NCBI GenBank assembly: GCA_038049695.1
Contig: CP142452.1
Coordinates: forward strand, 47,698,501-47,762,500
Direction: 5' to 3'
Length of the DNA stretch: 64,000 nucleotides
From: Cinnamomum chago
Lineage: Eukaryota; Streptophyta; Magnoliopsida; Laurales; Lauraceae
A model generated the notes under the pieces. The model saw only the letters and a list, made by a program, of their open reading frames with translations, made no database searches and was not told the origin of the DNA. The position numbers and the translations under genes are program-made. Shown here piece by piece: positions 47,002-58,260 of this stretch (the first letter of the stretch is position 1; every line of letters begins with the position of its first letter).

Positions 47002-47869
47002 TCACTGCAAGGCATTCTTTTTAACTTGAGAGTAGCGATACTCTGCATCTACCAACATGCGGCTGAGGTAATATTGAGTAGTTTCTTTTCCTTCGTCATT
47101 TTCTTGTTCCAGTAGAGTGCCCAAAGAGTAATCGAGAGCTCTTGTGTACAAGATGAATGATTTTCCAATTGTGGGGGCAGCCAACACTGGAGGTTTGGTC
47201 AGGTATGTCTTGATGTCTTGAAATGCGGCTTCACATTCAGCATCCCAAACAAAGTGCACACCTTTCTTCGTTAGGTGAGAGAATGGAGGGCACTTCCCTG
47301 ACAAATTGGAGATGATCTGTCGAATGTATGTCAACCTTCCTTGAAGCCCTTTTAGTTCTTTTAGGGTTCTTGGAGATGGCATTTCTAGGATAGCCTTGAC
47401 TTTGGTAGGGTCAAGTTTTATTCCGCCTTTCTGAACTATGAATCCGAGAAACTTACCCAATGAGACACAAAAGAAACATTTTAGTGGATTCATCTGCAGT
47501 TTGTGTTTGCGAAGTCGGAGGAAGACTTCTCGAAGATCTTTGAGATGGTCTTCTTTTCTTCTACTTTTGACAACGAGGTCATCAACATAACATTCAACCG
47601 TCTTGTGTTGCATATCTTGGAATATTTTCATCATAGCCCTCTGATATGTTGCACCCGCATTTTTAGACTGAATGGCATGACAGTGTAGCAATATACGCCA
47701 AAGGACGTCTGAAATGATGTGTGTCTTTCATCTTCAGGATGCATCTTTATCTGATTATAGCCAAAGAAGCCATCTATGAATGTCATTTGCTCAAATCCAT
47801 AGGTGTTGTCGATCATTGTCGGATGTGAATTTTGATCCCCCCAGGGAGGGAAATCGCCAGTCATCTATA
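47002..47869 (-). pseudogene. C3 reverse transcriptase, truncated
   Basis: Motifs in order: FIDGFFGYNQIKMHPEDE, then KNAGATYQRAM, YVDD (47578-47589), the KFLGFIV region and the LKGLQGRLTYIRQ connection. A 1-nt loss in the T-run at 47660-47664 breaks the frame between the first two motifs. Upstream of DFPP the similarity ends near 47866-47870, so the N-terminal RT, protease and gag of C3 are lost. Confidence 0.8.
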
Positions 47870-49479
47870 TGTGATATTTAAATTTTACATCGAAAATGAG
47901 GATTCCGACTACCCTCAAAATCGGCGGATCACGATCGCCAGCTACGATAACGGCCATAACACCGTTCTTCGACAAAAGCCAAAGAAAAATGGGAGAAAAT
48001 AAATGGGTGGGTTCTTCCTCTCGTCTAATGTGTTGCCGGCAACACACGACGGTTTTCCTGTCACATTAATTTGGGTCTCTTTGGGTCTCTTTAGTATTGG
48101 GTCAATTCAGGGTTATGAGTTAGAGTCCAAATAAGGTTAATCCTCACATAACAAAATCATAGTGTGTCCAAGTAAAATAAAATAATTAAAATAAAGAAAA
48201 TAAAAGGGGGGAGGTGCCAAATATTTAAGAAGAGGATCGGCCCCATTCCCGTGTACCCCCTTCTAATCCCTTGGCAAAATAGGGTTTAAAGGCTGACTTT
48301 TCAAATCAAAATGATGATGCAAATGAGACTTTGACTTATGATTTCTGTATTTTTTGTGTGCGATACACGAGTGATAAAGTGAAAAGCCAATGGGCTGTAA
48401 TTGATTGAAGGTGGCCGATGGGCCGGTGTTTGTTTTAAAGGTGGCCGATGGCCCGTGATTGATTTAGAGGGTGGCCGGTGGGCCGAAATAAAATTAAGCA
48501 AAGTGTGTGAAATCACTCATCTCATCTTATTATTCTCATTTATTCAATTTTAGAAATCAGATCTTCATTCCCTTTTATCATTAAGTTCAATTAAATATCT
48601 GGCACCTGAGGTGGAGGAAGAAATAAAGGAAAAATCTTTTTGGGTTTATTTTGTAGGTTTTGTAGTTTTAAGGGATTTTTGATATTGGGGCTAAAAGGGC
48701 CTAACTAGGGGATTTTACTTGGATTTACGTGATTAGTGTTTTATTACTGATCATCGGATTAATGCTAACCTAAGGTCCTAGACTGCCCACATCAGTTCTC
48801 TCGGTCCCCTAACGGAACAGGAAAAGTGATGGGACGGAGCCTAATGCTCTAACCTATCTAGCAGGATATTCTAATCTAATCCTAAAGTGCAAACAACCTA
48901 AATTTGATAATTCTGCCCAAGGAATTTGGTTATGATCGTAATTGATTCGGTTAACTTGATCTATGTTGAAGGTTGGTTAAGAGTGATTTAGGGATGGATT
49001 AAGGTTTTGATTAATGTGCTTTTTAAAATATATTACGGTTCTGTTTTAGTTGTTGAATGTTCTATAATTTCAGGTTTTACTTCAAATGATGAAAAGATGT
49101 CGAAATCGGTGAAATAGGACTGACGGAAGACTTAGGCGCACTTATGGTTGCACCTAGGTCATTCTGGTGACTTGGGCTCATAGATAGTGGCGCCCAAGCG
49201 CCATGTCTCGTGTGGCTTGGCTGGTGGTGATGCATTGACTTGATCTTCGGAGTTCGTAGTGTTTCTATTTAATGAAAGTCTCTGTCTTAATATTGTTTTA
49301 GGTTATGGATTGATTTCATCTTAATGGTTTAAGCCCGAAATTCGAAACACAACCAGGATTCCCAACTTGGGCTAGACAGGAGACCTGGGGCGCACCTATG
49401 TGTGCGCCTAGGTCTTTCTGTGAGCTTGGGGCACCAGCAGTGGAGCCCTGGTGGTGTTTTGATGTTCTTCGACCGTCCG
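47870..49479. mobile_element. Unclassified repeat F, left part
   Basis: This is not similar to families A-E. It has three copies of GTGGCCGATGGGCC-like sequence (48410-48485) and, at 49134-49445, two related blocks with GGCGCAC...GTGCGCC inverted pairs about 250 bp apart. A possible LTR start TGTGATATTT is at 47870. I found no coding motif. Confidence 0.35.
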
Positions 49480-50287
49480 TGTCGCGACCCCGGAATGGAT
49501 CCCCGGGCCCGCGACGTGCGTTGTTTGCATTACTCTGTTTATTAGAGATGTACCTTCCCACAGGTTCCCGTGGTGAGGATTCCCAAAGAAACACGCGGAA
49601 TCTGACTCACACGATCAAGTTTGCGGAAGCGTGTAGCAAAACACAACAAGATGAGCACCAATAAAATATTTAAGTGCCATGACAAATAGTAACAAGACAT
49701 AGTATCAAAGAAAGAAGTTAAACATGGCATTCCCAACATAGTTCAAGTTATAAGACTAACACGAAAGTAAGTTAAGTTTTGTTACAATTCCATAAGAGGC
49801 CAATAGAGGCCAATACAATTCTTCAAAATAATCAAAAGCAACCCCAACAAAATGATGACGAGACTCAAGAACCCGCCCGACGTCTAGATAACATCGTCGG
49901 GCTGCCACTCTCTCACAGGGGTTGGCTCACAAGCCTCCTCCTGACGCTCCTCCTCAAAGGCAACGTCTCCTGCACCTGGGCACCAACAAATAAGGGTCAA
50001 ACACAACGGTTTGGTAGGTAATCAATTTAGGTGCAAACATGAAACAATAACTGTTTTAGAAAATATATGAGCAAGTCCTTGGTTTGAAATACTATAATGA
50101 CTGAGATACTAAAACAAACTAGCATGAGTACATAATATATCATGAATAGTTACAATCCACAAAGAGCTCATCCTTTCTCTATCATTTATTTAATGAAAAG
50201 AGCAAGCACGCACGACAAGCACGATATACATAATATAATCACGACACGATTTCCCACAAAGACGGGAATATACATAATATAATCACG
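49480..50287 (-). mobile_element. LTR-A fragment
   Basis: It starts TGTCGCGACCCCGG and is colinear with the first ~800 bp (plus-strand order) of LTR-A3, then stops near 50268. A 19-bp segment TATACATAATATAATCACG (50225-50243) is repeated at 50269-50287 at the break, which suggests an end-joining scar. The remainder of the LTR is missing. Confidence 0.75.
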
Positions 50288-50413
50288 CCACCCCTGGTGC
50301 GCCCAAGTGATCTTCCACTTTTTTTTTTTTTGGTTGAATTCCTCTTTATTCCATCATTCATGTGGAGAGTCTCTAAGGCTGGGTGTATTTGTTTGCGGGT
50401 TTGATTTCGTTCA

Positions 50414-51028
50414 ATGGCTGGTTTCCTGATCTTTTCATTTACTATCGATGGTGGTGCGGGCCTTGGCGCTTGCAAACCTTATGTGCCAAGGGACAAATAT
50501 TGGTCCCCTGAGACTGAGAGCGTAGGTTATTACGACTTTGAGGAGAGAGCAGGATTTTATCTTGAGCATGAGTCATCCATGTCTTCCACTTATGATTGCG
50601 TGTTCGAATTTGAGGAAATAATGGATCAACGTTTTGCTGAAGTCAAGCGCGGGACGCACGATCTGTTAGTTATGAAATATAAGAGAATTTGCGGGCTATA
50701 TGGAGACTTATGCGTCGTCGGGAGGACTGCCCTTGGTAGATTGTGTGGTTACACAGGGCTTTCAGAGGACTTACCGAGTTTTGTCAACGAGGTGCTTCAG
50801 TCCCTCTTATGGAGTTTGATGGACCTCAGGGCAATGCTTGAGGTTTGGGAAGCCACCAAGACTGCAAATGAAAGGGCTCTAATTGATGATTTTAATACTC
50901 TATAAAGACGGATGGAACAGTTGGAGCCCATGACCATGTCCTGCCCCCACGAAGCTAAGGCGTGTATTCCAAGGCGTTATAAAAAATACTTCGAGAAATA
51001 CGAGGGCGGCCCGAGGCTCACGTCATAG
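50414..51028 (+). pseudogene. Unidentified reading frame in repeat F
   Basis: An ATG frame runs 163 codons (50414-50905). Beyond the TAA the same frame continues for about 39 codons to a TAG near 51026, so the TAA may be a mutation. The product is soluble-looking, with an acidic, Tyr-rich N-terminal half (VGYYDFEERAGFYLEHESS) and a probably helical second half (LQSLLWSLMDLRAMLEVWEA). I recognise no domain. A possible poly-A signal, AATAAA, is near 51284. It could be part of an element-borne gene like the family C antisense gene, or a captured host fragment. Confidence 0.4.
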
Positions 51029-51384
51029 GATTGGAGGCGCGGATGGCTCGATTCCCAGTCTTCAATGGGATGATTCACCCTTTCTAGCTGGCTCACTAGG
51101 GGTCCTTATTTCAAGCTACGTTTTGATTGAGCGGTTGGGTCATTAGGACCAATAATAGTAGTTAGAGGCCTCAAATGGGATTTGGAGGCAAAAGTGATTA
51201 CCTCTCTTCTTTTTTAGTCAATGCCTAGGGTAGTTGGTCTAATTTATTATTCTATTCATTGTTAAGTGACTCTTAGGAACATTTAATAAAAGTCAATTTA
51301 GAGTTTATAATTCCTTTCTCCTCTTTCATTCGTTTTTTTTTTATTTTTTATGTGGTGATGTTTCATTATTGTGATATTATTGAT
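51029..51384. other. Repeat F, right part, no recognised feature
   Basis: AT-rich sequence following the unidentified frame, up to the LTR-A3 boundary. Apart from AATAAA near 51284, I see nothing in it. Confidence 0.4.
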
Positions 51385-54161
51385 TGTCGCGACATCGGAA
51401 CGGATCCCCGGGCCCGCGACGTTGTTGATGTTACAATTACTATTGAAGATTTTGCTTTCCCACAGGTTCCCGCGGTGAGGATTCCCAAAGACACGTGGAA
51501 TCTGACTCACACGATCAAGTATGCGGAAGCGTGTAGCAAAACACATCAATCTGAGCACCAATAAAATATTTAAGTGCCATGACAAATAATAACAAGACAT
51601 AGTATCAAAGAAAGAAGCTAACATGGCATTCCTATTAATATTCAAGTTATGAGACTAATTCAAAAGTACTTTAAGTTTGGTTACAACCCATAAGAGGCCA
51701 ACAAAGGTCAATACAATTCTCCAAAATAATCAAAGAAACCCCAAGACAAAAGATGACGAGACTCAAGAATCAGCCCGACGTCTAGATGACATCGTCGGGC
51801 TGCCACTCTCTCACAGGGGTTGGCTCACAAGCCTCCTCCTGACGCTCCTCCTCAAAGGTAACGCCTCCTGCACCTGGGCACCAACAAACAAGGGTCAAAC
51901 ACAACGGTTTGGCAGGTAATCAATTTAGGTGCAAGCATGAAACAATAACGTTTAAGAAAACATATAAGCAATCCTTGACTTGAAATACTATAATGACTGA
52001 GGTACATTTGCAGAAATATTTAACTGAGCTGAGATACTAAAACAAACTAGCATGAGTACATAATATATCATGAATAGTTACAATCCACAAAGAGCCCATC
52101 CTTTCTCTATCATTTATATAATGAAAAGAGCAAGCACGCACGACACGTACGATATAAATAATATAAGCACGACACGATTTCCCACAAAGACGGGAATTCC
52201 GGCCGCGGAACCGGACACACACGATGTGTAATAAATACACGACCAGTCTGCAGACAGTCCACATGTTTAAGGACCCCCAGACAGTGGATCAAATTGAAAG
52301 GGCAGTCCAAGCTCAGTGGTGTTTACTTAATTCATGAATGCACAAAACACGCGAAACACTATCAAAACATGTCGAGATAAAAAGGGGGAAATCACTTATC
52401 AAAACACGATGAACACGACTCGCAAAGGCATAATTAATATGCATAACACGCTTAGGGAGTGATCCCCTTTTTTCTTGAAACAATTCTTCAAAACAAGCTT
52501 ATACTTGAAATCCAAAACTAGTACACGATTGTAGTTATCTTACTAAAACGGAATTCAAACAGGAGATCTAACAAGCATGTGTTAAGGCTGCTAATTGACC
52601 TTTGTGTAATTGGGACCCCAAATGTCGGAATATACAAGAATTGGTGTCCCCGAAGTTGGGTTGCATTTCGAAGTTCCATTTACACAATGTCAAGTCAAAA
52701 CCCTTAACATAGTCTAGTTTTTTTTTTCACCTTCAAGAAATTACAGAATGGAAATAAATTCTTCTTCCTGAATTTGGCAGGTTCGCTCAAGCGGACTTTA
52801 TAAGGTGATGACACTTCGCTCGAGCGAGACAGTTCGCTCGAGCGGATATAAGGTGCGCTCGAACGGACAGCTCTCTGTCTGCGCTCGGACCAAACAGAGG
52901 CTTGGTCGCTCGAGCGGACCCAAGGGTCGCTCGACCGGACAAGCTGCTGCCTGTGCTCGCTGAGTCCAGAAATTGCCTTTCTCTTACACATCTTCCACTA
53001 CTTTCTTCTCCTTCTTCCCATCCATCAATCACATACAATCCCTTCAGCCTTCATGCTCACCAAGGGTTTATTTATCACCATTTCACACAACCAAATCCAA
53101 TAAAAACACAATCATGAAGCTTGTAAACAAATTCAATGCACAATTTCTAAAATAAAATGAAATCAAAATACACATGCATCATTTCCTAGAAAGATTACTT
53201 GCCTTGACCAATGCTAAAATACTCCTTCTCGAGCACTTCACTCAAGCTAATCCCACACTACAAGGAAACCCAAGAAAATCCACTCAAAACTCAAACAAAA
53301 TGGAAACAAAGAACCCATTTTAACAAAAGGGTTTGTAAGCATGAAAAACATGATCTTTAAGGAACCAAAATACTTTATGAAAAATATGAGTTGAAGCTCT
53401 TACCTAGAAATGGCCACACAAGAAGGAATGAAGAAAATGTAGAGCTTGTTCCACAAGAAGCTCTAAGAAACTTGTATTGATAAAGAGCTTGCAAGGAGAG
53501 GAAGAAGATGATGATTTTGGAATTCTTTTTGGAGCTCTCTAGCTAAAGCATGCAAGAGGAATTGAAGAGGAAGAGAAAAAGGGTTTTCCTTGCCCTAGGT
53601 TAAGAAATTGCAGAGATTTGGTAAAGTGAATGAAAGCGATGAGGGTTTAGCTTAAAACCTTAGCAAGTGGGGCCCAATTGACTTGAACTTTGAAACGACA
53701 AAAACATGATCTTGTGGGCCTCGAATGACTTCGACGAAGAAGGATAAAACGATCGTTGAAATATCTAGTTTCCAAAAAGTATATTTTTGACATGGTTTTG
53801 AGATCTCAAAAATTGTGTCCAGATTTGTGCATAAAAGACAATTTTACCCTCTTTGGGCCAAAATATGGGTTTTTGGGCTTCAAACATGAATGGGCTTAAG
53901 ACGAAAGTTGTAACACATAGAAAAATCACTGAAATGAAATCAAAATCACAATCACACGGAAATCGATACGATCCTTCCAAGCTTACACGTGCACTCAGGC
54001 CTTCCTGAGTGTATCTGACTAATACTAAACGTTCTCAAAATTCCCAAAGCTATGTCCAAGACTAAACTAATTACTTCTAACCCAACAACAACTAAACCCA
54101 CTTAGGACTAAACACATACTAATCGCACACTAATCGAATTGGTCTTGGTCGGGGTCTAACA
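51385..54161 (-). mobile_element. Family A 3' LTR (A3)
   Basis: Plus-strand ends TGTCGCGACA and GGTCTAACA, 2777 bp. It is joined at 54162 to a polypurine tract and the end of chromovirus pol, so it is the 3' LTR of a minus-strand element. It carries the CGCTCGAGCG cluster at 52786-52945. The left flank TTGAT (51380-51384) is the expected duplication; its partner is not in the window. Confidence 0.85.
52786..52945. repeat. CGCTCGAGCG palindrome cluster in LTR-A3
   Basis: Three exact copies and several variants occur, as in A1 and A2. Confidence 0.8.
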
Positions 54162-54178
54162 TCCTCCACCCCTTAGGA
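54162..54178 (-). other. Polypurine tract of the family A chromovirus
   Basis: On the minus strand TCCTAAGGGGTGGAGGA lies directly before the LTR start TGTTAGACC. Confidence 0.7.
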
Positions 54179-54198
54179 TATTTGGTCCACCAAATAAA

Positions 54199-54416
54199 TC
54201 AAACAATTACCTCTGGTAAAAGATGTGGATACTTACTCTGCACTTGCTCTCTCAATTCCCATGTGGCTTCCTCCGGCTCGTGATTTTCCCAAAGTACCTT
54301 GACCCAATGAATAGTCCGATTTCTCAATTCCAGCTCCTTGGTATCAATGATCTTGATCGGTCTTGCCACATACGACGCATCTTCCCGAATCTCCAAAGGC
54401 TCATGCTGTAGAATGT
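54199..54416 (-). pseudogene. Chromovirus pol C-terminus (chromodomain)
   Basis: The frame reads VARPIKIIDTKELELRNRTI followed by HWVKVLWENHEPEEATWELR and ends YPHLLPEVIV. VKVLW-x-NH-x-x-EEATWE and the final YPHL are hallmarks of the integrase chromodomain of plant Ty3/gypsy chromoviruses (Tekay/Del style). The domain targets integration to chromatin. It is cut upstream by the C2 LTR at 54417, so only about 70 codons remain. Confidence 0.8.
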
Positions 54417-57157
54417 TGATGGAACGCGCTCCAGGCCCCGGGCGCTACCGGGCGTCGGCGGACGTGGGAGTCCGTTTGGTCCGACCCTTTCGCCCCCGGA
54501 GGGTGGAGCGTGCATCAACGCTTTTGGGTGTTTGGGTGGGTGTGCCAGATTTTCTATTTTACTTGGAATTGCAAGTGATGATCCGGAGATCAATCTTCGC
54601 AAGTAAAAAAGGAAATCAACTTCTTTTCAAGTTTCCATTGCATATATATTTAAGAAAAGAGACAGTTTTTTATTTTGCCGTAAAAGGCGATTTTTTTGGC
54701 ATTTATAGCCGATTTTTGGCGTTTATAGCCGATTTGTGGCGTTTATAGCCGATTTACAATTCTCATCAATAATGAAAGACAAGAGTTGTGGTTTTTTGTC
54801 TCTTTAAAAAAAATACGAAATACAATGAAAAGCGAGAAAGGAAAAATCTAACTTTTCAGGAGATTGTGGGAGGGACTCGTTTAGATTGACGGTCGCTAGT
54901 CATGTATGGACTCCGCCATCATCCATGCAAATGAGAACGTCGGATGCTTTGGATTCGCTTGGCTTGGCTATATCCTCAGATTTTTAGAGAACAAAGACCG
55001 AGAGAAGGTCTTATGTTCAATAAAAAGCCGAGTAGAAGGGCTGAAGAGCCATGTCTAAGCCACTTTTGTTGAAGTAGAAGGTAAAGGACCTTGGGGGGAG
55101 TGCCCCCCAAGGGACTTTTGTCACCTTGTAGTGGAGGCTGCTGCGGAATTCCGACAGAGATTTCTCTCTCTCTGAGCTTCTGGATCTCTAGAGCAGGAAT
55201 TGCTGATGATTTCGATCCCCGGAATGCTTGGAGGGGACTCCTATTTATAGGCCTTTAGGTAGCCTTTAGGAGTGATTTATGAGCCTTTATGGTAATAAAG
55301 CTCATTAAGGGAGGAGTTACAAGTTTAATTGTCTCTTGCTTTGTAACTCCTGCCCCTTGGATTTCATTGGCCGGAGGAGAGTCATGGGCATTTAATCGCC
55401 TTTAATCTCCATTATGTCAGGAGTTTCATGGCTTGAATGCCATGATTGTTTGGACTTGTAACTCCTGAACAGAGGCTCTTGATTGGGCCGTCCAAGATAA
55501 TGGGTTAATGACTGCATTAACTTGCCATAAACGGGCCAATTGATAGCATTAAGTGGCCGCCTTAGTAGCTGAAGAGTCGCGGGCCATGTTGCGTCTTTTG
55601 GAATCCCCTTTGCGATGATCATCGATGGATCCTTATGTAAATCAACATCAGATGATCATGTAGTTTCAGAAATTGGTTGATACCAGTGGGCCGGCAGCAT
55701 CTGTCAAGTTGATTTCGCGATCGGGCGGGCAGAAAGTGCACTTTTTTGGTTGTTCGGCTGGCGATCAATGAAGTTTTTGAAGTTCTGGAAAGGAGTCCTG
55801 TGATCTTGATGAATATCAGTGAATTTGGAGCCTCAAAAGCCTGAATCTGGAAAAATCACAGGGACAGAACAACTCGTCTCGCGAAAACGGACGAAACGGG
55901 GGGTCCCGGGGCGAAATCGGCGCCCCGGACCTCCCAGGGTCGCCGGGCCCATGGTCGCAGGGGTCTGCGACCCTGGGGGGAAAATCCCTTCCCGGGGCCC
56001 CTTTTTGGCCGTTTCTCGTCGTTTTTTGCTTCCGTTTTTTTTGCTTATTTTCTCTGACATTTCTCCACATTATTTGGCTTGATTTCCCTCTGAAAAACCT
56101 GATGAGAATCCTTGCAAATTGGTTTGCAAAGTTTCTGATTTTCCGGGAAAAGCCGAACGCAGAACTGCTGATTTTCCGCCAGAAGCTAAAACAGGATCAA
56201 ACGATGTCGGAATGACCTGAAATTTGAGGTGAAGCTTCTTGAGCATTAAATAAGACCAACCATGGGCTTTCCTTTGAGTTTTGAAGGCGTTTGGGGTCAT
56301 GCAAATGCTTGCCTTTGATTTCACCGTAGGGGAAATGTCGAGCTTTGACTTTCGGTCAAACGATGTCCGATTGATCTGAAATTCGACGTGTGACTCCCTT
56401 ATCAGTAGATAAGACCAACCACAGACTTTCGTTTGAGTTTTGAAGCCATTTGGAGTCATGCAAACGCTTTCCTTTGATTTCACCGCGAGGGAAATGCCGA
56501 GCTTTGACTTTTGGTCAAACGATGTCCGATTGACCTGAAATTCAACGTGTGACTCCCTCATCAGTAGATAAGACCAACCACAGGCTTTCGTTTGAGTTTT
56601 GAAGCCATTTGGAGTCATGCAAATGCTTGCCTTTGATTTCACCGCGAGGGAAATGCCGAGTTTTGACTTCTGGTCAAACGATGTCCGATTGACCTGAAAT
56701 TCGACGAGGAGCCTATTGGAGTCATTTTGAGATGATCTACAAGCTCCGAATTGGGTGCCATGGTCCCGGGGTGCTCTGCCGCTGGTAGACTTGATTCAGC
56801 CGTTGGAGAGTTGATGATGGGTCAAACGTTGCTGGTTTGACTTGAGACTTGACGTGGAGCCCTTTGGACATATTTTGAGAACATCCATAGGCCCCGATCG
56901 AAGATTTGGTGTCTCCGATTCTGCCGCCGCCGGGAGCGCTTGTTTAGCTGTTGGAGAAGTGAAGCTAGGCCAAATGATGTCGGAATGGCCCGAAACTTCA
57001 TGTGTACCTCTCTTTTGGTTGTTTTGAATGACCTTGCAGTTTTTGTTTGATTCAAACAAGATCTGATGCTTGAAGTGGCGCCTGCCTATTTTTGGTAGGA
57101 TGCGGCTCCACGTAGCTTTTGGTGTAAAGAGGCAAAGTGACATTTTTGGTGTCAACA
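54417..57157 (-). mobile_element. 3' LTR of Tat-type element C2
   Basis: 2741 bp from TGATGGAACG to GGTGTCAACA in plus-strand order. It is inserted in the family A chromovirus. U5 (54675-54760) has a GGCGTTTATAGCCGATTT minisatellite; CTATTTATAG (55241-55250) is the TATA region on the minus strand; 56200-56700 contains three ~159-bp U3 repeats marked by GATGTCCGATTGA. Confidence 0.85.
56200..56700 (-). repeat. ~159-bp U3 tandem repeats in LTR-C (C2)
   Basis: GATGTCCGA recurs at 56362, 56521 and 56680. The open frame that spans them on the minus strand is a repeat product. Confidence 0.65.
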
Positions 57158-57171
57158 AATGCCCCCTCGAG
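57158..57171 (-). other. Polypurine tract of C2
   Basis: CTCGAGGGGGCATT on the minus strand, identical to the tract at 23407-23420. Confidence 0.6.
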
Positions 57172-58060
57172 GTACAGCGACGATATAGCTTTTGCAGTCG
57201 ATGTGCCTCGAAGAGAATCTTGAAGAAGAGCTTCTGACTTGACCAAGAGTCTTTCAGCTTTTTTTTTTTTTTTTTTTTTTTTAATGGAGTAGCCTTTTGA
57301 GCTTCCAGGGGATTTGTATGGTAGTGATAGGAATCATGTACCATCTTGAGGCAAAGTATTGAAGATGACATCAGGGATGTGGATTTGGATTTTTGTTTTG
57401 ACCTTGAGTCCTAACAGGCTGTATGTGGCAAGTTAGGGGGTCGGATTTGGTTTTGACCGTGTGACCCAACAAGCTGTATGTGGAATGTTGGGGGGGGTCA
57501 GGTTTTGGTTTTTGGTTTTGGTCTTGTGACCTAACAAGCTGTATGTGGAATGTTAGGGGACCGGTTTGATTTTTGGTGAAATGTCAATTTCAAGGTTTGG
57601 CTCAATTTGGCTCATGAGGCTTGGAATTTTTGTATGGTCCAATCAACTCAAAAGAGGCATGGAACCATTTTTTTTTTTTTATGCTCTTGGTAAGAGGAAT
57701 TTTGACTAAAAGCCACTTTTAGTGCCTAGGTGGTCAGACCTGGCTCATATGGGCTAACCCATGGGACCTTAAGCTTTGAAGATGGCTTAGATCTCATATG
57801 GTGTCATTTTGTAAAGAATATCTAAAAATATTTCCTTTGGATGGAGAATATCTAAAAATATCCTTACTTTGAGAGATTTTCTCAAGTTTCCTTGATTTTG
57901 GGAAAGATTCTCTCAAAATATCTTTCCTTGGGAGAGAATTTCTCAAAGAATCTTTGTTTTGGGAGAAAATATCCCAAGTTTCCTTTTCTTTTGGGAAGGT
58001 TGCTAATTTTTTAGCACTTACCTTCTTACTTTTCTCCTCTTTCCTCTTTTGGTCTTGCTT
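57172..58060 (+). repeat. C2 3' region: single copy of the sequence amplified in C3
   Basis: This is colinear with one 857-bp unit of the C3 array, with several indels and a poly-T run at about 57258-57282. Three GACCT(T)GTG-CCTAACA subrepeats are present. No gene is supported. Confidence 0.7.
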
Positions 58061-58065
58061 TCTTC

Positions 58066-58073
58066 TATAAAAG
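58066..58073 (+). promoter_or_regulatory. TATA box of the C2 antisense gene
   Basis: TATAAAAG lies 127 bp before the ATG at 58193 and is conserved with 32725-32732 in C3. Confidence 0.6.
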
Positions 58074-58192
58074 CAAGGGAGGTGGGATCTCTTGCTCCTA
58101 TTGCTTTCTTTTTGCGCAAGTCTTCAAGAGTTGCTCCAAGATCAAGAATTCTCCTTCTTTAAGAGTCTTCAAGTTCTTCTTCTTCTCCATCC

Positions 58193-58210
58193 ATGGCTTC
58201 AAGTAAGTTA

Positions 58211-58260
<50 letters not shown>

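Noticed and set aside
48301-48516. Minus-strand frame with repeated HRPPS
   Set aside because: It follows three copies of a GGTGGCCGATGGGCC repeat; nothing else supports a protein.
49188-49198. TGGCGCCCAAG, which resembles a tRNA-Lys primer-binding site
   Set aside because: It is one member of the GGCGC motif cluster in repeat F, has no LTR terminal CA before it, and matches only 11 bases.
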